A stretch of DNA of 64,000 nt from Pseudomonadales bacterium (GCA_024234395.1 JACKOH010000001.1:763001-827000); one strand, 5' to 3'. Positions 8,739-17,798 are shown, counted from the stretch's first letter. Program-made: numbers and translations. Notes: generated from the sequence alone by a model not told the origin.

Positions 8739-9302
8739 ATGGTGAAATTAATGTTTGAGCGAAACAAAGACAAACAATCACAGCAACTGACTCAAGCGCC
8801 GGAGCAAAGTGTCTCTGACGGAAATCCGGTTTCAACCCCTGTTAACAGAGAGTCAAACACACTAAGGAGGACCGCAGTGATCGGGTCAACAATAAAAATC
8901 AAAGGTGAGATTACCGGCGACGAGGATCTGGTAATTGAAGGGAGCGTAGAAGGTGCGATCGATCTCGTGGCCCACCAGGTAACTGTCGGTGAAACCGGTA
9001 AGGTCAAAGCGGACATCAAGGCAAAAACTGTCATAGTGAATGGGAATGTTATCGGCGATATCACGGGCGGGGAAAAAGTGATTATTTCCAAAAGCGGAAA
9101 TATAAACGGCAATATCGTTACTCCACGTATGACTCTCGAAGATGGTGCTGTATTCAAGGGCAGTATCGATATGGATCCGGGAGAGACATTGAGCAAACAG
9201 GACACATCGGGTAAACAGAAGAATAAATTGACGGGCTCCGGTAAATTCGAATTAACTGATACCGGTCGTGAAGTAACAAATCTGGATATTAAAAACGGTT
9301 AA
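8739..9302 (+). CDS. Bactofilin
   Basis: 187 residues. It belongs to the bactofilin (DUF583, polymer-forming cytoskeletal) family, cytoplasmic proteins that self-assemble into filaments and place cell-wall or polar machinery. After a disordered N-terminus of about 45 residues comes the right-handed beta-helix core, residues 46-150. Glycine and hydrophobic repeats are visible: IKIKGEITGDEDLVIEGSVEG, then VIVNGNVIGDITGG and ISKSGNINGNI. The C-terminal tail is polar and likely disordered, as is usual. An alternative start four codons in (MFERNKDK) is possible, since neither has a clear ribosome site. The next gene begins 6 bases after the stop, so the two are probably co-transcribed. Confidence 0.93.
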   Translation: MVKLMFERNKDKQSQQLTQAPEQSVSDGNPVSTPVNRESNTLRRTAVIGSTIKIKGEITGDEDLVIEGSVEGAIDLVAHQVTVGETGKVKADIKAKTVIVNGNVIGDITGGEKVIISKSGNINGNIVTPRMTLEDGAVFKGSIDMDPGETLSKQDTSGKQKNKLTGSGKFELTDTGREVTNLDIKNG

Positions 9303-9308
9303 CCAGTC

Positions 9309-9968
9309 TTGAACAACCAGGACGGGCAGATCAGTGTCGATTGCCCGCCAAGTACATCTGAATCGAGTTTTGAAACTCAGCCTTCACGGTTGCTTCAATC
9401 GTTATTTGAGAATATTCAGGCTGAAAAGCCACTGGTTGTATTGAATATTGGGGCAGCCCTGCCTGAAACTATAAATTTCTTTGCCAATTACCGTTGCAAA
9501 CTGTTTATAACAGACCTGCTGGCTGAGTTTCCGCTATCGGCCTATTCCCCGCGTGACGAAAGTGAATCACGAATCACCCTACGAGATGAAATCGCTGACA
9601 TTCTGTCAATACCTGACGGCGTGGTCTTTGATATTGTCTTTTTCTGGGATTCGCCCAATTACCTGGGTGAAGACAATATTTCTGCTTTGATGCAAGTCCT
9701 GAAACCTCATCTGCACGGCAAAAGCAAGGCTCATTGCTTCGTAGCACGAAGCCCGGAGACGCCGGAAGGACAGATAATTCACGGCATTCAGGACGCAGGG
9801 CATCTGACCGTACGCCGTCGCTCCAGATTTCCACCTAACTACCAGCCTCTACCACAAAGCCGACTTTTAAGCTTGCTGAAATCTTTTACCCTGGATCGCA
9901 GCGTGTTAATGCGTGACCAACGTTTGGAATTACTGTTAACAGTGGTAAAAAGTGACCGGAGGGTTTAA
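9309..9968 (+). CDS. Methyltransferase-like protein, function unknown
   Basis: 219 residues from a TTG start 6 bases after the bactofilin stop; no ATG lies near the N-terminus. The region VVLNIGAALPETINFFANY (about residues 43-61) resembles the SAM-binding first strand and loop of class I methyltransferases. DIVFFWDSPNYLGEDNI (about 106-122) sits where their motif IV strand would be. The rest keeps a Rossmann-like alternation, but the canonical GxGxG is degenerate. Co-transcription with bactofilin suggests a cell-envelope role; that is inference. No other family is recognised. Confidence 0.75.
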   Translation: MNNQDGQISVDCPPSTSESSFETQPSRLLQSLFENIQAEKPLVVLNIGAALPETINFFANYRCKLFITDLLAEFPLSAYSPRDESESRITLRDEIADILSIPDGVVFDIVFFWDSPNYLGEDNISALMQVLKPHLHGKSKAHCFVARSPETPEGQIIHGIQDAGHLTVRRRSRFPPNYQPLPQSRLLSLLKSFTLDRSVLMRDQRLELLLTVVKSDRRV

Positions 9969-10045
9969 TTGTACGATCGATTGATCCCATCCTGATCGAT
10001 TTTGCAACGGAAATCGACCCACTGACTGTTACGGATCCCTTGGTG

Positions 10046-10192
10046 GTGAATTGCAGCGAATTTTGACCCAGTGGCAATTAATTTTGACCCCTGAAGCAGA
10101 CCTCAGCCCCACGGAATCAGCGGCACACAGCGGGTCAACTATTTAATACAGATACAGCTACAAGTGGGTCAAACGAATATGCAAATCAACAG
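10046..10192. repeat. Paired IS21-type ends, copy E2
   Basis: 147 bp, starting GTGAATTGCAGCGAATTTTG and ending GTGGGTCAAACGAATATGCA plus AATCAACAG. The two halves are inverted relative to each other, and each carries repeated GGGTCAA/TTGACCC boxes, as seen at the ends of IS21-family elements. There is no gene between, so it is an internally deleted or MITE-like derivative. Confidence 0.7.
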
Positions 10193-10264
10193 GCATTCCC
10201 ACTGATGAACTTCAGCGTTAATTGTTGTGCTGATTATCTGCTGATTAAAATATTTCGGAAGCAA

Positions 10265-10360
10265 GGCGGAGGAGGGGAGGTTGTTTAATCTGCTGATATT
10301 ATTCTTAATTATGGCTGCCCATCGTGGACGTATATAGAACTCTCTGCATTGCCCCGCCTC
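10265..10360. repeat. Short interspersed repeat (GGCGG...CCGCC), copy 1
   Basis: The right 48 bases, starting GGCTGCCCATCGTGGACG and ending CATTGCCCCGCCTC, are nearly identical to 24605..24652. The left part (GGCGGAGGAGGGGAGG, CTGATATT) is similar but diverged. GGCGG at one end and CCGCC at the other form a short inverted pair. Origin unknown. Confidence 0.5.
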
Positions 10361-10478
10361 AGGAAATAAAGGTCATATTCCAATCACTTGCTGAATTCAC
10401 TATGTAGCCTCACAATTAAGCAGTCCAGCTGATGCAGCACCAGACTGGCAACAACATAAAGTCGACTAAGACTTCGAC

Positions 10479-11276
10479 GTGCCACTGCAAGCCACATCGC
10501 CTGACAGGTTTCTTGCAGTCGTTACGCCCACCTGTTACCAGCGCCATCAGCCAGATACGACGCTGCTTTACTATATCGTTGAGCAGCACTGGCCCGCAGA
10601 AGGGCCACAAGGTGTTTTGCCTGCAGTCCATTCCACCACAAGGGGAAGAATCACGGGGGTAACGCCGGGACGGCGAATCTCAATGGGTTCAGCCTGCATG
10701 CCGGGGTAGTTGCCTGGGCCAATTCGCGCAAGAAGGTGGAACGACTTTGCCGTTACATCGCCCGGCCTTCAGTCGCCGAGCATCGTCTGTCACTCACACT
10801 TACAGGCAAGGTACACTACGAGTTGAAGACCCCATTACTCGATGGCAATACCCTTGTAATTTTCGAGCCGTTGGATTTTAATGCCAGACTCGCTGCCCTG
10901 GTACCCAAACCCAGGGTGAACCCGACACCCTTCCAAGGCGTCTTCGCACCCAACAGCAAACTGTGCACTGATCACACCAGCAGGGTGGGGTAAGGGCAGT
11001 AAGAGTGAACAGGCAGCCACTGACCAGGATGAAAGAACGCTGGATGAGCGCCACGCCACCATGCCCTGGGCCCAGCGCCTGTAACGGGCCTTCAAAATAG
11101 ACATCGAAAACTGCGAGCGGTGCCAGGGCTCGTTAAGGATCAACGCCTGCGTCGAGGACCCGGTGGTGATCCGGCAGATACTAGAACATTTGATAAAGAA
11201 GGAGTCGGAAGATTCCCAGGCGCAGCTTCCGCCAGAGAGGACGTCGCCGCAGATCGGGTTAGTTAATGAAGCCTGA
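10479..11276 (+). pseudogene. IS91-family (rolling-circle) transposase remnant
   Basis: There are three pieces in changing frames. The first reads TCYQRHQPDTTLLYYIVEQHW, like the N-terminus of IS91/Y2 transposases. The second reads GFSLHAGVVAWANSRKKVER with LCRYIARPSVAEHRLSL and PKPRVNPTPFQGVFAPNSK, the typical C-terminal half. The third, after a stop, reads MPWAQRL, a stop, RAFKIDIENCERCQGSLRI and VIRQILEHL, the final zinc-like region. The middle with the catalytic tyrosines is missing. A complete protein would be near 500 residues, so this is inactive debris. Confidence 0.75.
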
Positions 11277-11556
11277 CTCAACATCAAGAGTAAACGAGAG
11301 TAGAATGGAGAATTACAGCCTGCCAGGGACGGTGGTCGGATTGCCTTCGGCCTGGTGGCGGCCATTACGGAATTCAGCCAGTGGTGAAGGGGTTTTGGTG
11401 GCAAATTGAGGCGCGAAAGCAGTCGGTTTCTTCGAGAAACTGGCTGACGAACCGTATTCACCGGCCCACCGCTCACGAAACTGGACAATCCCCGGCTTTG
11501 GATATAGCTTTTGTTTTTCCTATAAGCCTATAAGCACCAATAAAGGGTTGTTTTCG
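11277..11556. other. Gap before TPR lipoprotein, possible IS91 terminal region
   Basis: About 280 bases without a gene. It follows the IS91 remnant and may contain its right end, but I cannot locate a diagnostic terminus. It must also hold the promoter of the gene at 11557; no convincing -35/-10 pair stands out. Confidence 0.35.
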
Positions 11557-14500
11557 ATGACGACTGGACTCGTAATGACCACGATGACTCGCAAGCTTAT
11601 TGTGCCTGTTGGACGAACAGTCAGACTCCTTCTGCTGAGTCTGACTGTATCCGCATTGCACGGATGTGGCAGACAGCCTGAACAAGCGGACATTGCCCCG
11701 CCGCTCTTGCCTGCTGAAGTGCTGAACAGCTCTGGCAACTCGAACTCTGAATTGCCTTCCATCCCCGCGCCAGATCCTGGCGTTGAACAATATTTTGCCG
11801 GCCTCGAATATCTGCGAGCTGGCGATCCGGCTTCTGCCCTGGCACCGCTGGATCGTGCCATTGCACTGATGCCGGCTGATGCGGAGGTGGCGCTGGCCCG
11901 TGCCGTAACACTGACCCTGTTAGCCAACTTCAACGAAGCGAAATCCGAGCTTGTCAAACTCGGACAAAGCTCCCGCCACGCCCTGGTATGGAACTACGTG
12001 CACAGCGCCATGAGCGGGGATTTCACCGGCCTGCCTTCCGTACCGGCCAACATGGTCCGTTCGTATGAGGAGGTTGGCTGTGTTGCTCCAGGTCGGTCTG
12101 TGCCGGGCAATGTGCTGCAGGGGGATCGGAGTTTTCCGACAGCCTACGCGACATTCCTGATCTACGACTTTGCCTCGCCCTGGGGTGAGTGGCGTTGTGG
12201 GCAGACGACGTCAGCGCCGGATGTCAGCCAGGCGGCGGCCTGGTTTGCGCGCGTAGCGCTGGTCCAACCCCGACTGCAACCTTTTCATGCGGGGCGTTCC
12301 ATGGTCTATCTGCAGGCCGGCGACTTTGCAGCTGCCTTGGCCTACGCGGAGTTCGCAGCTCTGGCACAGCCAGGCAACGGAGATGTCACAACACTGACCG
12401 GCCTGGTGAGGTTGCAGGCCGGCGATTGGGAAGAAGCACGGCGCCTTTTTACGCAGGCGATTACGCAGGGCACAGGTGATGTGCGCGCCTGGCTGGGCCG
12501 TGCCGAGACGGCGCTGGCCGTTGGAGAAACCCAACGTGGCAAGGCGGATCTGGAGCGTGCCGAGGCGCGTGATGAGGATTTGACAGAAGCCTGGGAAGAT
12601 CGCCTAAATACGCTGCGGTCGGCCAACGCACGGCCGGACAGCAACGCTTTACAGGAAGCCTGGCGCACCCTGCAAGCGGCGGCATACGAGCGGCCCGATG
12701 CGGAGCTGGAACGGCACGCTGCCACCCTTATCAACCTGTCTCACCCGCAGCGCGTTCGTTACGACGAACACTACACAGCAACGTTAGACACTTTGCTTAC
12801 GGCAGCACAGAAGACAGATGATGCTGAGGACTGGACGGCACTGGCCCAGTACGTGGCGAACGAGTCAGACCTTCGCAGTGAGTCGGTTGAACCTCGTCGT
12901 CCAGCCGTGAACTGGCGCTGGCAGGGCTCGCAAAGGGCTGAACTCGAAACTGCCCTGGGATATACCGACCGAGCGATAGCGCGCGACCGCACACATGTGC
13001 CAGCCATCATGTCCCGGGCCGAAATCCTGGCCAAGCTGGGTCGTGACAATGAAGCAGAGGCGGCAGCTGCCAGCGCGCTAGAGATCGATCCGGATGACAG
13101 GCAGGCGTTGACGCTGTACGCCATGTACCGGGGGCGACGCAGCAACAACCTCGCGGCCCAGGCCGCAGCTCTGCGTGCCGACAGCTGTACATCCACCACG
13201 ACCACCGAGAATCGCCACGACGGCGTGTGGGAAGTCACCCGCCGTACTTGCGTGCGGCCCAGTGCCGCCGACCTTGCCCGGGCCAATCAGCTGGATGCCC
13301 AGGCGGCTGCGCTGCGCCAGGAATCGCGCGTGGTCATGAATCGTGCCCTCGAACTGAATCGTGGTACCTACGAGGGCTTTCTCGTTGCCGCCGAAATAGC
13401 GTTGTGGAGTCTTGACTACAACGGTGCAGCCGACGCGTTCCGGGCCGCCGTGCGACTGGACCCTGCCGACATGCGGGCGCGAGAGGCACTGGTGCAAGTG
13501 CTGCCGCGTCTGGGTGCCCACGAAGAAGCTGCAGCGCATGCTGTGGCAATCAACGCACCGCTGCAAACCACGGCTGCGCCAATGCTTTCTTTGGCACGTC
13601 GGGCAATGCAGGCGGGTCAGTGGGCACAGGCTTTACCGTGGCTTGAGCAGGCAGCGCTGCTCGATCCGGAGGATGCCCGGGTCTTTGCCTACCGCGGCGT
13701 GATTCAGGAGCAGTCCGGACAGACGGATGCTGCCCTTGCTGAATACCGCGCAGCGCTCGCGCTGGAAAAGGTACGCCTGCAACGCAGCTGGTCCGGCGTC
13801 CTGCCTGCACCGGCTGTCGATCATGCCCTGTACATTGGCCTGGCGGTGCGCGTAGCGCGTATGCATTCAGCTGCACAGAATACGGATGCCGCGCTCGCCC
13901 TGCTGGCGGAAATTACCGCCTTGCCGGATCGGATGGCCGCTGACTGGCGGGCTCAGCCATTTCATGTTGCGCATATGCCACCCTTCACGGAAGAACCGGC
14001 AAACGGCGCCAGCTGGATTGCCCTGGCGTTATTGGAAAGTGGCCGACTACATATCGTGGCCGGACGGCGGGACGCTGCCCTTGACGCCTTTGCACGGGCG
14101 GTCGCTCTCGGCCCACCCAAGGATCGGCCCAATATCGGTACCGCCCAGGGTGACAGCAACTTTGCGGCGGACGCCGGGGAACCTGCGGGCGATGCCCTGA
14201 TGGAACTGATCCAGATGGCCATGGAAGACGGTGATGCCGAGCAGGCAATGCGTCTTGCGGAACAGACCGGCTACATGAAGATGTCGGCGGATTCCCGTGC
14301 CAAGCTGAACAATCTGGCTCAGCAGATGGCCAAGGCGCAACAACTGGCAGAACGTCGGACCCAGCAGCAAGAGCTGGCGGCCGACCCACGCGTAGTGCAG
14401 GAGCAGCAGGCGTTTTTCCGGGAAGTGGAAGCTTCTCGCGCACGAGCGGCTCGCGGTGATCGACAACCCGGTATTGCTGCATCGCTGCAATTGCCCGCAG

Positions 14501-14787
14501 AGCTCGTCGGTCGCTGGCAAGCGGCGGTGGGGGAGGAGTATCGCAATATTGGCGAGAACGGTGTCTACGAATTTGCCGCCGACGGGCGCTTTGTCTTTAC
14601 GCCAGATCGTGCTGGGCAAGAACGCTCCGGTCTCTGGGGCGCCATTGGGAGGGGTACCAGCGCCATATTGCTATTGGGAGCAGATGGCACACAGGAAACC
14701 ATCTATCTCGAATCAGAACGAGCGGACCATTACACCCTGACTACCGAACTGGCGCTGCGCTATGACCTGCGCAAGCTGGCGAGATGA
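11557..14787 (+). CDS. Large TPR-repeat lipoprotein
   Basis: About 1076 residues. The N-terminus carries a lipoprotein signal, RLLLLSLTVSALHGC, with the lipidated cysteine at residue 37 from this ATG. In-frame starts at 11548 (TTG), 11575 and 11584 are also possible, and the 11584 ATG gives the most typical signal length. The body is almost entirely tetratricopeptide-type helical pairs (for example residues with AGDPASALAPLDRAIALMP, ALEIDPDDRQALTLYAMYRG, AALLDPEDARVFAYRGVIQ). It ends in a small beta domain after about residue 975 (LVGRWQAAVGEEYRNIGENG). Such proteins scaffold partners in the periplasm or at the outer membrane. It is higher in GC than the preceding region. A secreted toxin-like protein follows 83 bases downstream. 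Confidence 0.85.
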   Translation: MTTGLVMTTMTRKLIVPVGRTVRLLLLSLTVSALHGCGRQPEQADIAPPLLPAEVLNSSGNSNSELPSIPAPDPGVEQYFAGLEYLRAGDPASALAPLDRAIALMPADAEVALARAVTLTLLANFNEAKSELVKLGQSSRHALVWNYVHSAMSGDFTGLPSVPANMVRSYEEVGCVAPGRSVPGNVLQGDRSFPTAYATFLIYDFASPWGEWRCGQTTSAPDVSQAAAWFARVALVQPRLQPFHAGRSMVYLQAGDFAAALAYAEFAALAQPGNGDVTTLTGLVRLQAGDWEEARRLFTQAITQGTGDVRAWLGRAETALAVGETQRGKADLERAEARDEDLTEAWEDRLNTLRSANARPDSNALQEAWRTLQAAAYERPDAELERHAATLINLSHPQRVRYDEHYTATLDTLLTAAQKTDDAEDWTALAQYVANESDLRSESVEPRRPAVNWRWQGSQRAELETALGYTDRAIARDRTHVPAIMSRAEILAKLGRDNEAEAAAASALEIDPDDRQALTLYAMYRGRRSNNLAAQAAALRADSCTSTTTTENRHDGVWEVTRRTCVRPSAADLARANQLDAQAAALRQESRVVMNRALELNRGTYEGFLVAAEIALWSLDYNGAADAFRAAVRLDPADMRAREALVQVLPRLGAHEEAAAHAVAINAPLQTTAAPMLSLARRAMQAGQWAQALPWLEQAALLDPEDARVFAYRGVIQEQSGQTDAALAEYRAALALEKVRLQRSWSGVLPAPAVDHALYIGLAVRVARMHSAAQNTDAALALLAEITALPDRMAADWRAQPFHVAHMPPFTEEPANGASWIALALLESGRLHIVAGRRDAALDAFARAVALGPPKDRPNIGTAQGDSNFAADAGEPAGDALMELIQMAMEDGDAEQAMRLAEQTGYMKMSADSRAKLNNLAQQMAKAQQLAERRTQQQELAADPRVVQEQQAFFREVEASRARAARGDRQPGIAASLQLPAELVGRWQAAVGEEYRNIGENGVYEFAADGRFVFTPDRAGQERSGLWGAIGRGTSAILLLGADGTQETIYLESERADHYTLTTELALRYDLRKLAR

Positions 14788-14870
14788 AGACAATGCGCCA
14801 GTGAGGGAAAGCTGAGGACCGGCACGAAGAAACCAGTACTCGGAAGATCACTTACGACGGGAGGCACAGT

Positions 14871-16391
14871 ATGAGGCTGGTACAGAGCAGGTTTGGGTTG
14901 AATTTCTTGTCAATGTGCGCCTTGTCCCTCCTGGAGCTTTGGTGCATATCTGCCGCTGCACAGGATGAGATATTCTCATCGACAGACAGTGGGCCGCGCG
15001 CAAGCGACTGTGGCAGTGCATACGCCGCCTGCGTTGCCCAACGTGCCGTCGAGGAGTCGAACAACCCGCGTTATCGCGCCGCCGGCCAGTTGTGCGAGGG
15101 CCATTTGGCCAATGCCCTTTGGCTGGAAACCGAGCTCAATGCGGCGAACGAAAATGTAAAAACACTTTCCGGCGACGCACGAAGCAACTTTGTCAGGCAC
15201 ACGCTGACGCCGATCAACTCGCAGCGCGTTGAATCACTGCGCGAGTTTCGCACTTGCATTGCCGACACCATGCCCGACCTGCGCCCGGAGGACTATCCGC
15301 GTTCCCCGGTTCTGCTGCAAGGCTATGTGAGCACGGAGGATCCCGCGGCCTTGCTGGCAAGGCGCCTGGAGGAGCTGGGCGAGCAGTTGGGCACTTCCGG
15401 TGGTCGCTTTCTCGACGGCGTTATCGACTGGGCTATCGAGAGCGCTACCTTTCTTGCGCAGGAACCCGGCAAGCCGGTGGAGCAGATACTTCAGGGAACG
15501 GGCACTCTGCTGTTCGAAGCGGTGCCCGCCTATATGACAAACAACAACGCAGACAATCACCGCCAGCTCTATGAAGCGGCGGACAAGGGACTGCAGGAAT
15601 TCGCGAAGGACCCCGCCTATGCGCTGGGCAAGACGGCGCCCAACCTCATTCCTGTTGGCACGATCAACCGCGCCAAGGCGCTCAGCAGTCTGCAGAAGAC
15701 TGCTACAGCATTGCAGCAGACAGTCAGACGCAAGGCCTTGCCGGGAGGCCTGGCCAGAGAAGTGGAAGAGGCGATGGCCAAGAGACCGTCGGCCGCACGT
15801 CCAGGGCCCGATGTCGTCGATCCGCCGCCGGGAACGGACGGATTTCCGCTCGACCGTCCGCCAACGGCGGACGTAAGCCCCGTGCCACCAGATCAGCTTG
15901 AAACCCTTATGCAGCAACCGGTAAATGCCTGTCGCGGCCGGGAGAACTGTTTTTACACGCAGATTGCCCACGACCTTCGTGAACAATATGGCCAGCCCTT
16001 CACTGCACCTGCGGGCAGCGTCGGGTCGTGGGATGAAGTCACCAACGTCATGCGAGAGCTCTATGGCGGACCGGCCGCGAAAAACCCCTATCACGGAACC
16101 GGAGGCCAACAGCTGCATGCGGATGGCCAATTTGTGCTCAGCGATCGGCAGCGGATCGAGAATGCCCTGCGCCACGCGGCCGAGAACGAGTCGTTCTTCG
16201 ACGCCTACGGCAATCCCGTGGTGCCCAACCCCAGTGGCATGGTGATCGTCTGGAAAGGCGACATGGTCCATGCGATCGACGCTCGGTGGGCTGGTACACG
16301 CACTGCCTTTACTGACCATCAGGCATTTGGTGCAGACGCGGCGCGCTTTCTGGACAGTCCCGATCAGGTGGCGTTCTTCAGACAGCGATAG
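14871..16391 (+). CDS. Secreted multidomain protein with papain-like/toxin-like C-terminus
   Basis: 506 residues; GGAGG lies 6 bases before the ATG. A signal peptide ends near ISAAA-QD (residue 30). Residues 40-135 are cysteine-bearing and helical. Residues 155-300 resemble a pre-toxin segment (AKDPAYALGKTAPNLIPVGT). Residues 305-342 are a proline-rich linker. The last 155 residues form a compact domain with ENCFYTQIAHDLREQYG (Cys360), an HADGQF segment and MVIVWKGDMVHAIDARW (His467, Asp470). The order N-C, late H, then D fits a papain-fold amidase or protease as found in polymorphic toxins; that assignment is inference from spacing and should be treated as a hypothesis. No immunity gene is recognisable beside it. 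It pairs with the TPR lipoprotein upstream. Confidence 0.8.
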   Translation: MRLVQSRFGLNFLSMCALSLLELWCISAAAQDEIFSSTDSGPRASDCGSAYAACVAQRAVEESNNPRYRAAGQLCEGHLANALWLETELNAANENVKTLSGDARSNFVRHTLTPINSQRVESLREFRTCIADTMPDLRPEDYPRSPVLLQGYVSTEDPAALLARRLEELGEQLGTSGGRFLDGVIDWAIESATFLAQEPGKPVEQILQGTGTLLFEAVPAYMTNNNADNHRQLYEAADKGLQEFAKDPAYALGKTAPNLIPVGTINRAKALSSLQKTATALQQTVRRKALPGGLAREVEEAMAKRPSAARPGPDVVDPPPGTDGFPLDRPPTADVSPVPPDQLETLMQQPVNACRGRENCFYTQIAHDLREQYGQPFTAPAGSVGSWDEVTNVMRELYGGPAAKNPYHGTGGQQLHADGQFVLSDRQRIENALRHAAENESFFDAYGNPVVPNPSGMVIVWKGDMVHAIDARWAGTRTAFTDHQAFGADAARFLDSPDQVAFFRQR

Positions 16392-16447
16392 GAACTGTTG
16401 AATAGACACTTTGCCCGCCACGTTCTCGAACCGCCTAGGAGGAGAAG

Positions 16448-16966
16448 TTGGCTGAACTTCTCGACCGTCAGTGGCTTAATGATGACATGCTGGCCTCGGT
16501 ATCGCAGGGCTTACGTGTGAGCCACAGTGACGAGAAGCAGCATTACGAAAAAGCGATCCGGCGAATCCAGGATGACTAAGACCGTCTGCAAAATCGAATC
16601 AATGCTATGTATGTTGAAAAAAAAACGACGGTCGCGTCGACAGTAAATTCTTTGACCGTTAATAGGAGGAATGGCGAAAAATGCAGCGTACGTGCTTGGC
16701 GCTGATTCAAGGGCATCAAGTCGCGAACCAGAACTACCTCGACGAGGGATCAAGCTGCTCGAACTGGTCCAGAAGGCAGGCTCAATGTTTCGCAAACAAT
16801 CTTCAAGCGAAAAGCGTCGTCTGTTGAGCTTCGTACTATCGAACTGCACCTGGAAGGATGACAACCTAACAGCTGGTTAATAGGCAACCCTTTCGCTTGC
16901 TAGCGAATAATGTCATTGAACTGGAAGTGAGGCGGCGGAAGGATGGGGCGAAAAAGCAAGTGAAAC
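16448..16966 (+). pseudogene. Large serine recombinase, decayed C-terminal part
   Basis: Translation in shifting frames gives SQGLRVSHSDEKQHYEKAIR with RIQDD, a stop, DRLQNRINAMYV, further on an EGIKLLELVQKAG-like segment, and FVLSNCTWKDDNLTAG. This aligns with the better preserved copy at 24955..25521. It corresponds to the coiled-coil tail of phage-type serine recombinases, after the zinc-ribbon domain. There are several stops and frameshifts. The final frame runs straight into the 3' end of a tRNA-Pro gene (reading VGAEGFEPPTLCSQ across it), as expected for an integrase fused to its attachment site. Confidence 0.75.
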
Positions 16967-17043
16967 TGGTCGGGGCAGAGGGATTTGAACCCCCGACCCT
17001 CTGCTCCCAAAGCAGATGCGCTACCAGGCTGCGCCATGCCCCG
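16967..17043 (-). tRNA. tRNA-Pro (anticodon UGG)
   Basis: 77 nt including an encoded CCA. The acceptor stem CGGGGCA pairs with TGCCCCG, the anticodon loop reads CTTTGGGA with TGG at the centre, and the T arm contains GGGTTCAAATCCC. The tRNA 3' end abuts a decayed serine recombinase. The 5' flank is GC-rich foreign-looking DNA, and I see no good promoter in it. Confidence 0.95.
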
Positions 17044-17110
17044 ACGAGGATCCCGTTCGACGGGATGCCGCACCCGCGGCCGTGGCCTGCCGGTCGAGGT
17101 CGCAGGATGA

Positions 17111-17275
17111 AAGGGCGGTCAGGAGCTCTCGGGCGGCCAGTGGCAGAAGGTGGCGCTCTCCGGCGCCTTCATGTGCGAGGCGACCGACATCCTGGTGCTG
17201 GACAGACCGACCGCCGCGATGAACGTCGGCGTCTACTCCCACCTGTTCGAGCTGAAAGCGGCGGGGTATCGCTAG
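17111..17275 (+). pseudogene. ABC-transporter ATPase fragment
   Basis: A frame of 54 codons following a TGA reads GQELSGGQWQKVAL (ABC signature), CEATDILVLDRPTAAM (Walker B with D-R in place of D-E) and VYSHLFELKAAGYR before a stop. Walker A and the N-terminal half are absent, and the catalytic glutamate position is lost. It is a leftover from a transferred or deleted transporter gene. Confidence 0.6.
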
Positions 17276-17288
17276 CGGCGGCGAATGG

Positions 17289-17798
17289 TCAGCGGCGCCG
17301 AAGAAAGAGTAGCAGTCCGACTAGCATCAACACAGCCGACGCCGGTGCCGGCACGCTCGCAGGCGGAATTGCGTCCGGCTCGATGAGAAATCCCGAAATA
17401 CTGAACGCCGAGCTCAGCGGCAGCGGTAGCGCCTGCTGTGTTAGCCCGGTGCCGGCGAGCATGTCCGTCAGGCTGGGATAACTCAGCAGGAAAAAGTCGG
17501 AACCGGCTGAGGCCACATCCCGCTCAGCGATCATCCGGTAAGCGCTGCCGTCCATCGTGAGACCCGAAATACTGAACGCCGAGCTCAGCGGCAGCGACAG
17601 CGCCTGCTGAGTCAGCCCGATGCCGGCGAGCATGTCCGTCAGGCTGGGATAACTCAGCAGGAAAAAGTCGGAACCGCCCGAGGCCACATCGCGCTCCGCG
17701 ATGAGCCGTATCGCTCCGGCGTCGGCTCGATCGGGCAGGACCGCGAGGACCAGAACCAAGGTCACGCAGAGAATCAGGATGCCTCGAGTCGTTTGCAT
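17289..17798 (-). CDS. Short PEP-CTERM-like protein with internal tandem duplication
   Basis: About 169 residues; the ATG at 17798 is set by a GAGGGAG ribosome site 8 bases upstream. The signal peptide is RGILILCVTLVLVLAVLPDR with cleavage near RADAGA. The mature protein is two near-identical copies of about 50 residues in 57-residue periods, each with MIAERDVAS or LIAERDVAS, GSDFFLLSYPSLTDMLAG and PLSSAFSISG. It ends VPAPASAVLMLVGLLLFLRRR, a classic sorting tail (proline-rich motif, hydrophobic helix, terminal arginines) recognised by exosortase-type enzymes. No function is known for the repeated unit. Confidence 0.75.
   Translation of the reverse strand: MQTTRGILILCVTLVLVLAVLPDRADAGAIRLIAERDVASGGSDFFLLSYPSLTDMLAGIGLTQQALSLPLSSAFSISGLTMDGSAYRMIAERDVASAGSDFFLLSYPSLTDMLAGTGLTQQALPLPLSSAFSISGFLIEPDAIPPASVPAPASAVLMLVGLLLFLRRR
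17392..17713. repeat. Direct tandem duplication, 171-bp period, inside the PEP-CTERM gene
   Basis: The segment beginning CCCGAAATACTGAACGCCGA at 17392 recurs at 17563, and about 150 bases are nearly identical in each. The period of 171 bp equals 57 codons, so the frame is kept. The low divergence points to a recent duplication. Confidence 0.85.

Noticed and set aside
13078..13566. Long minus-strand frames inside the TPR gene
   Set aside because: The plus-strand frame is open for over 1070 codons with a clear repeat structure; the others are antisense shadows in GC-rich DNA.
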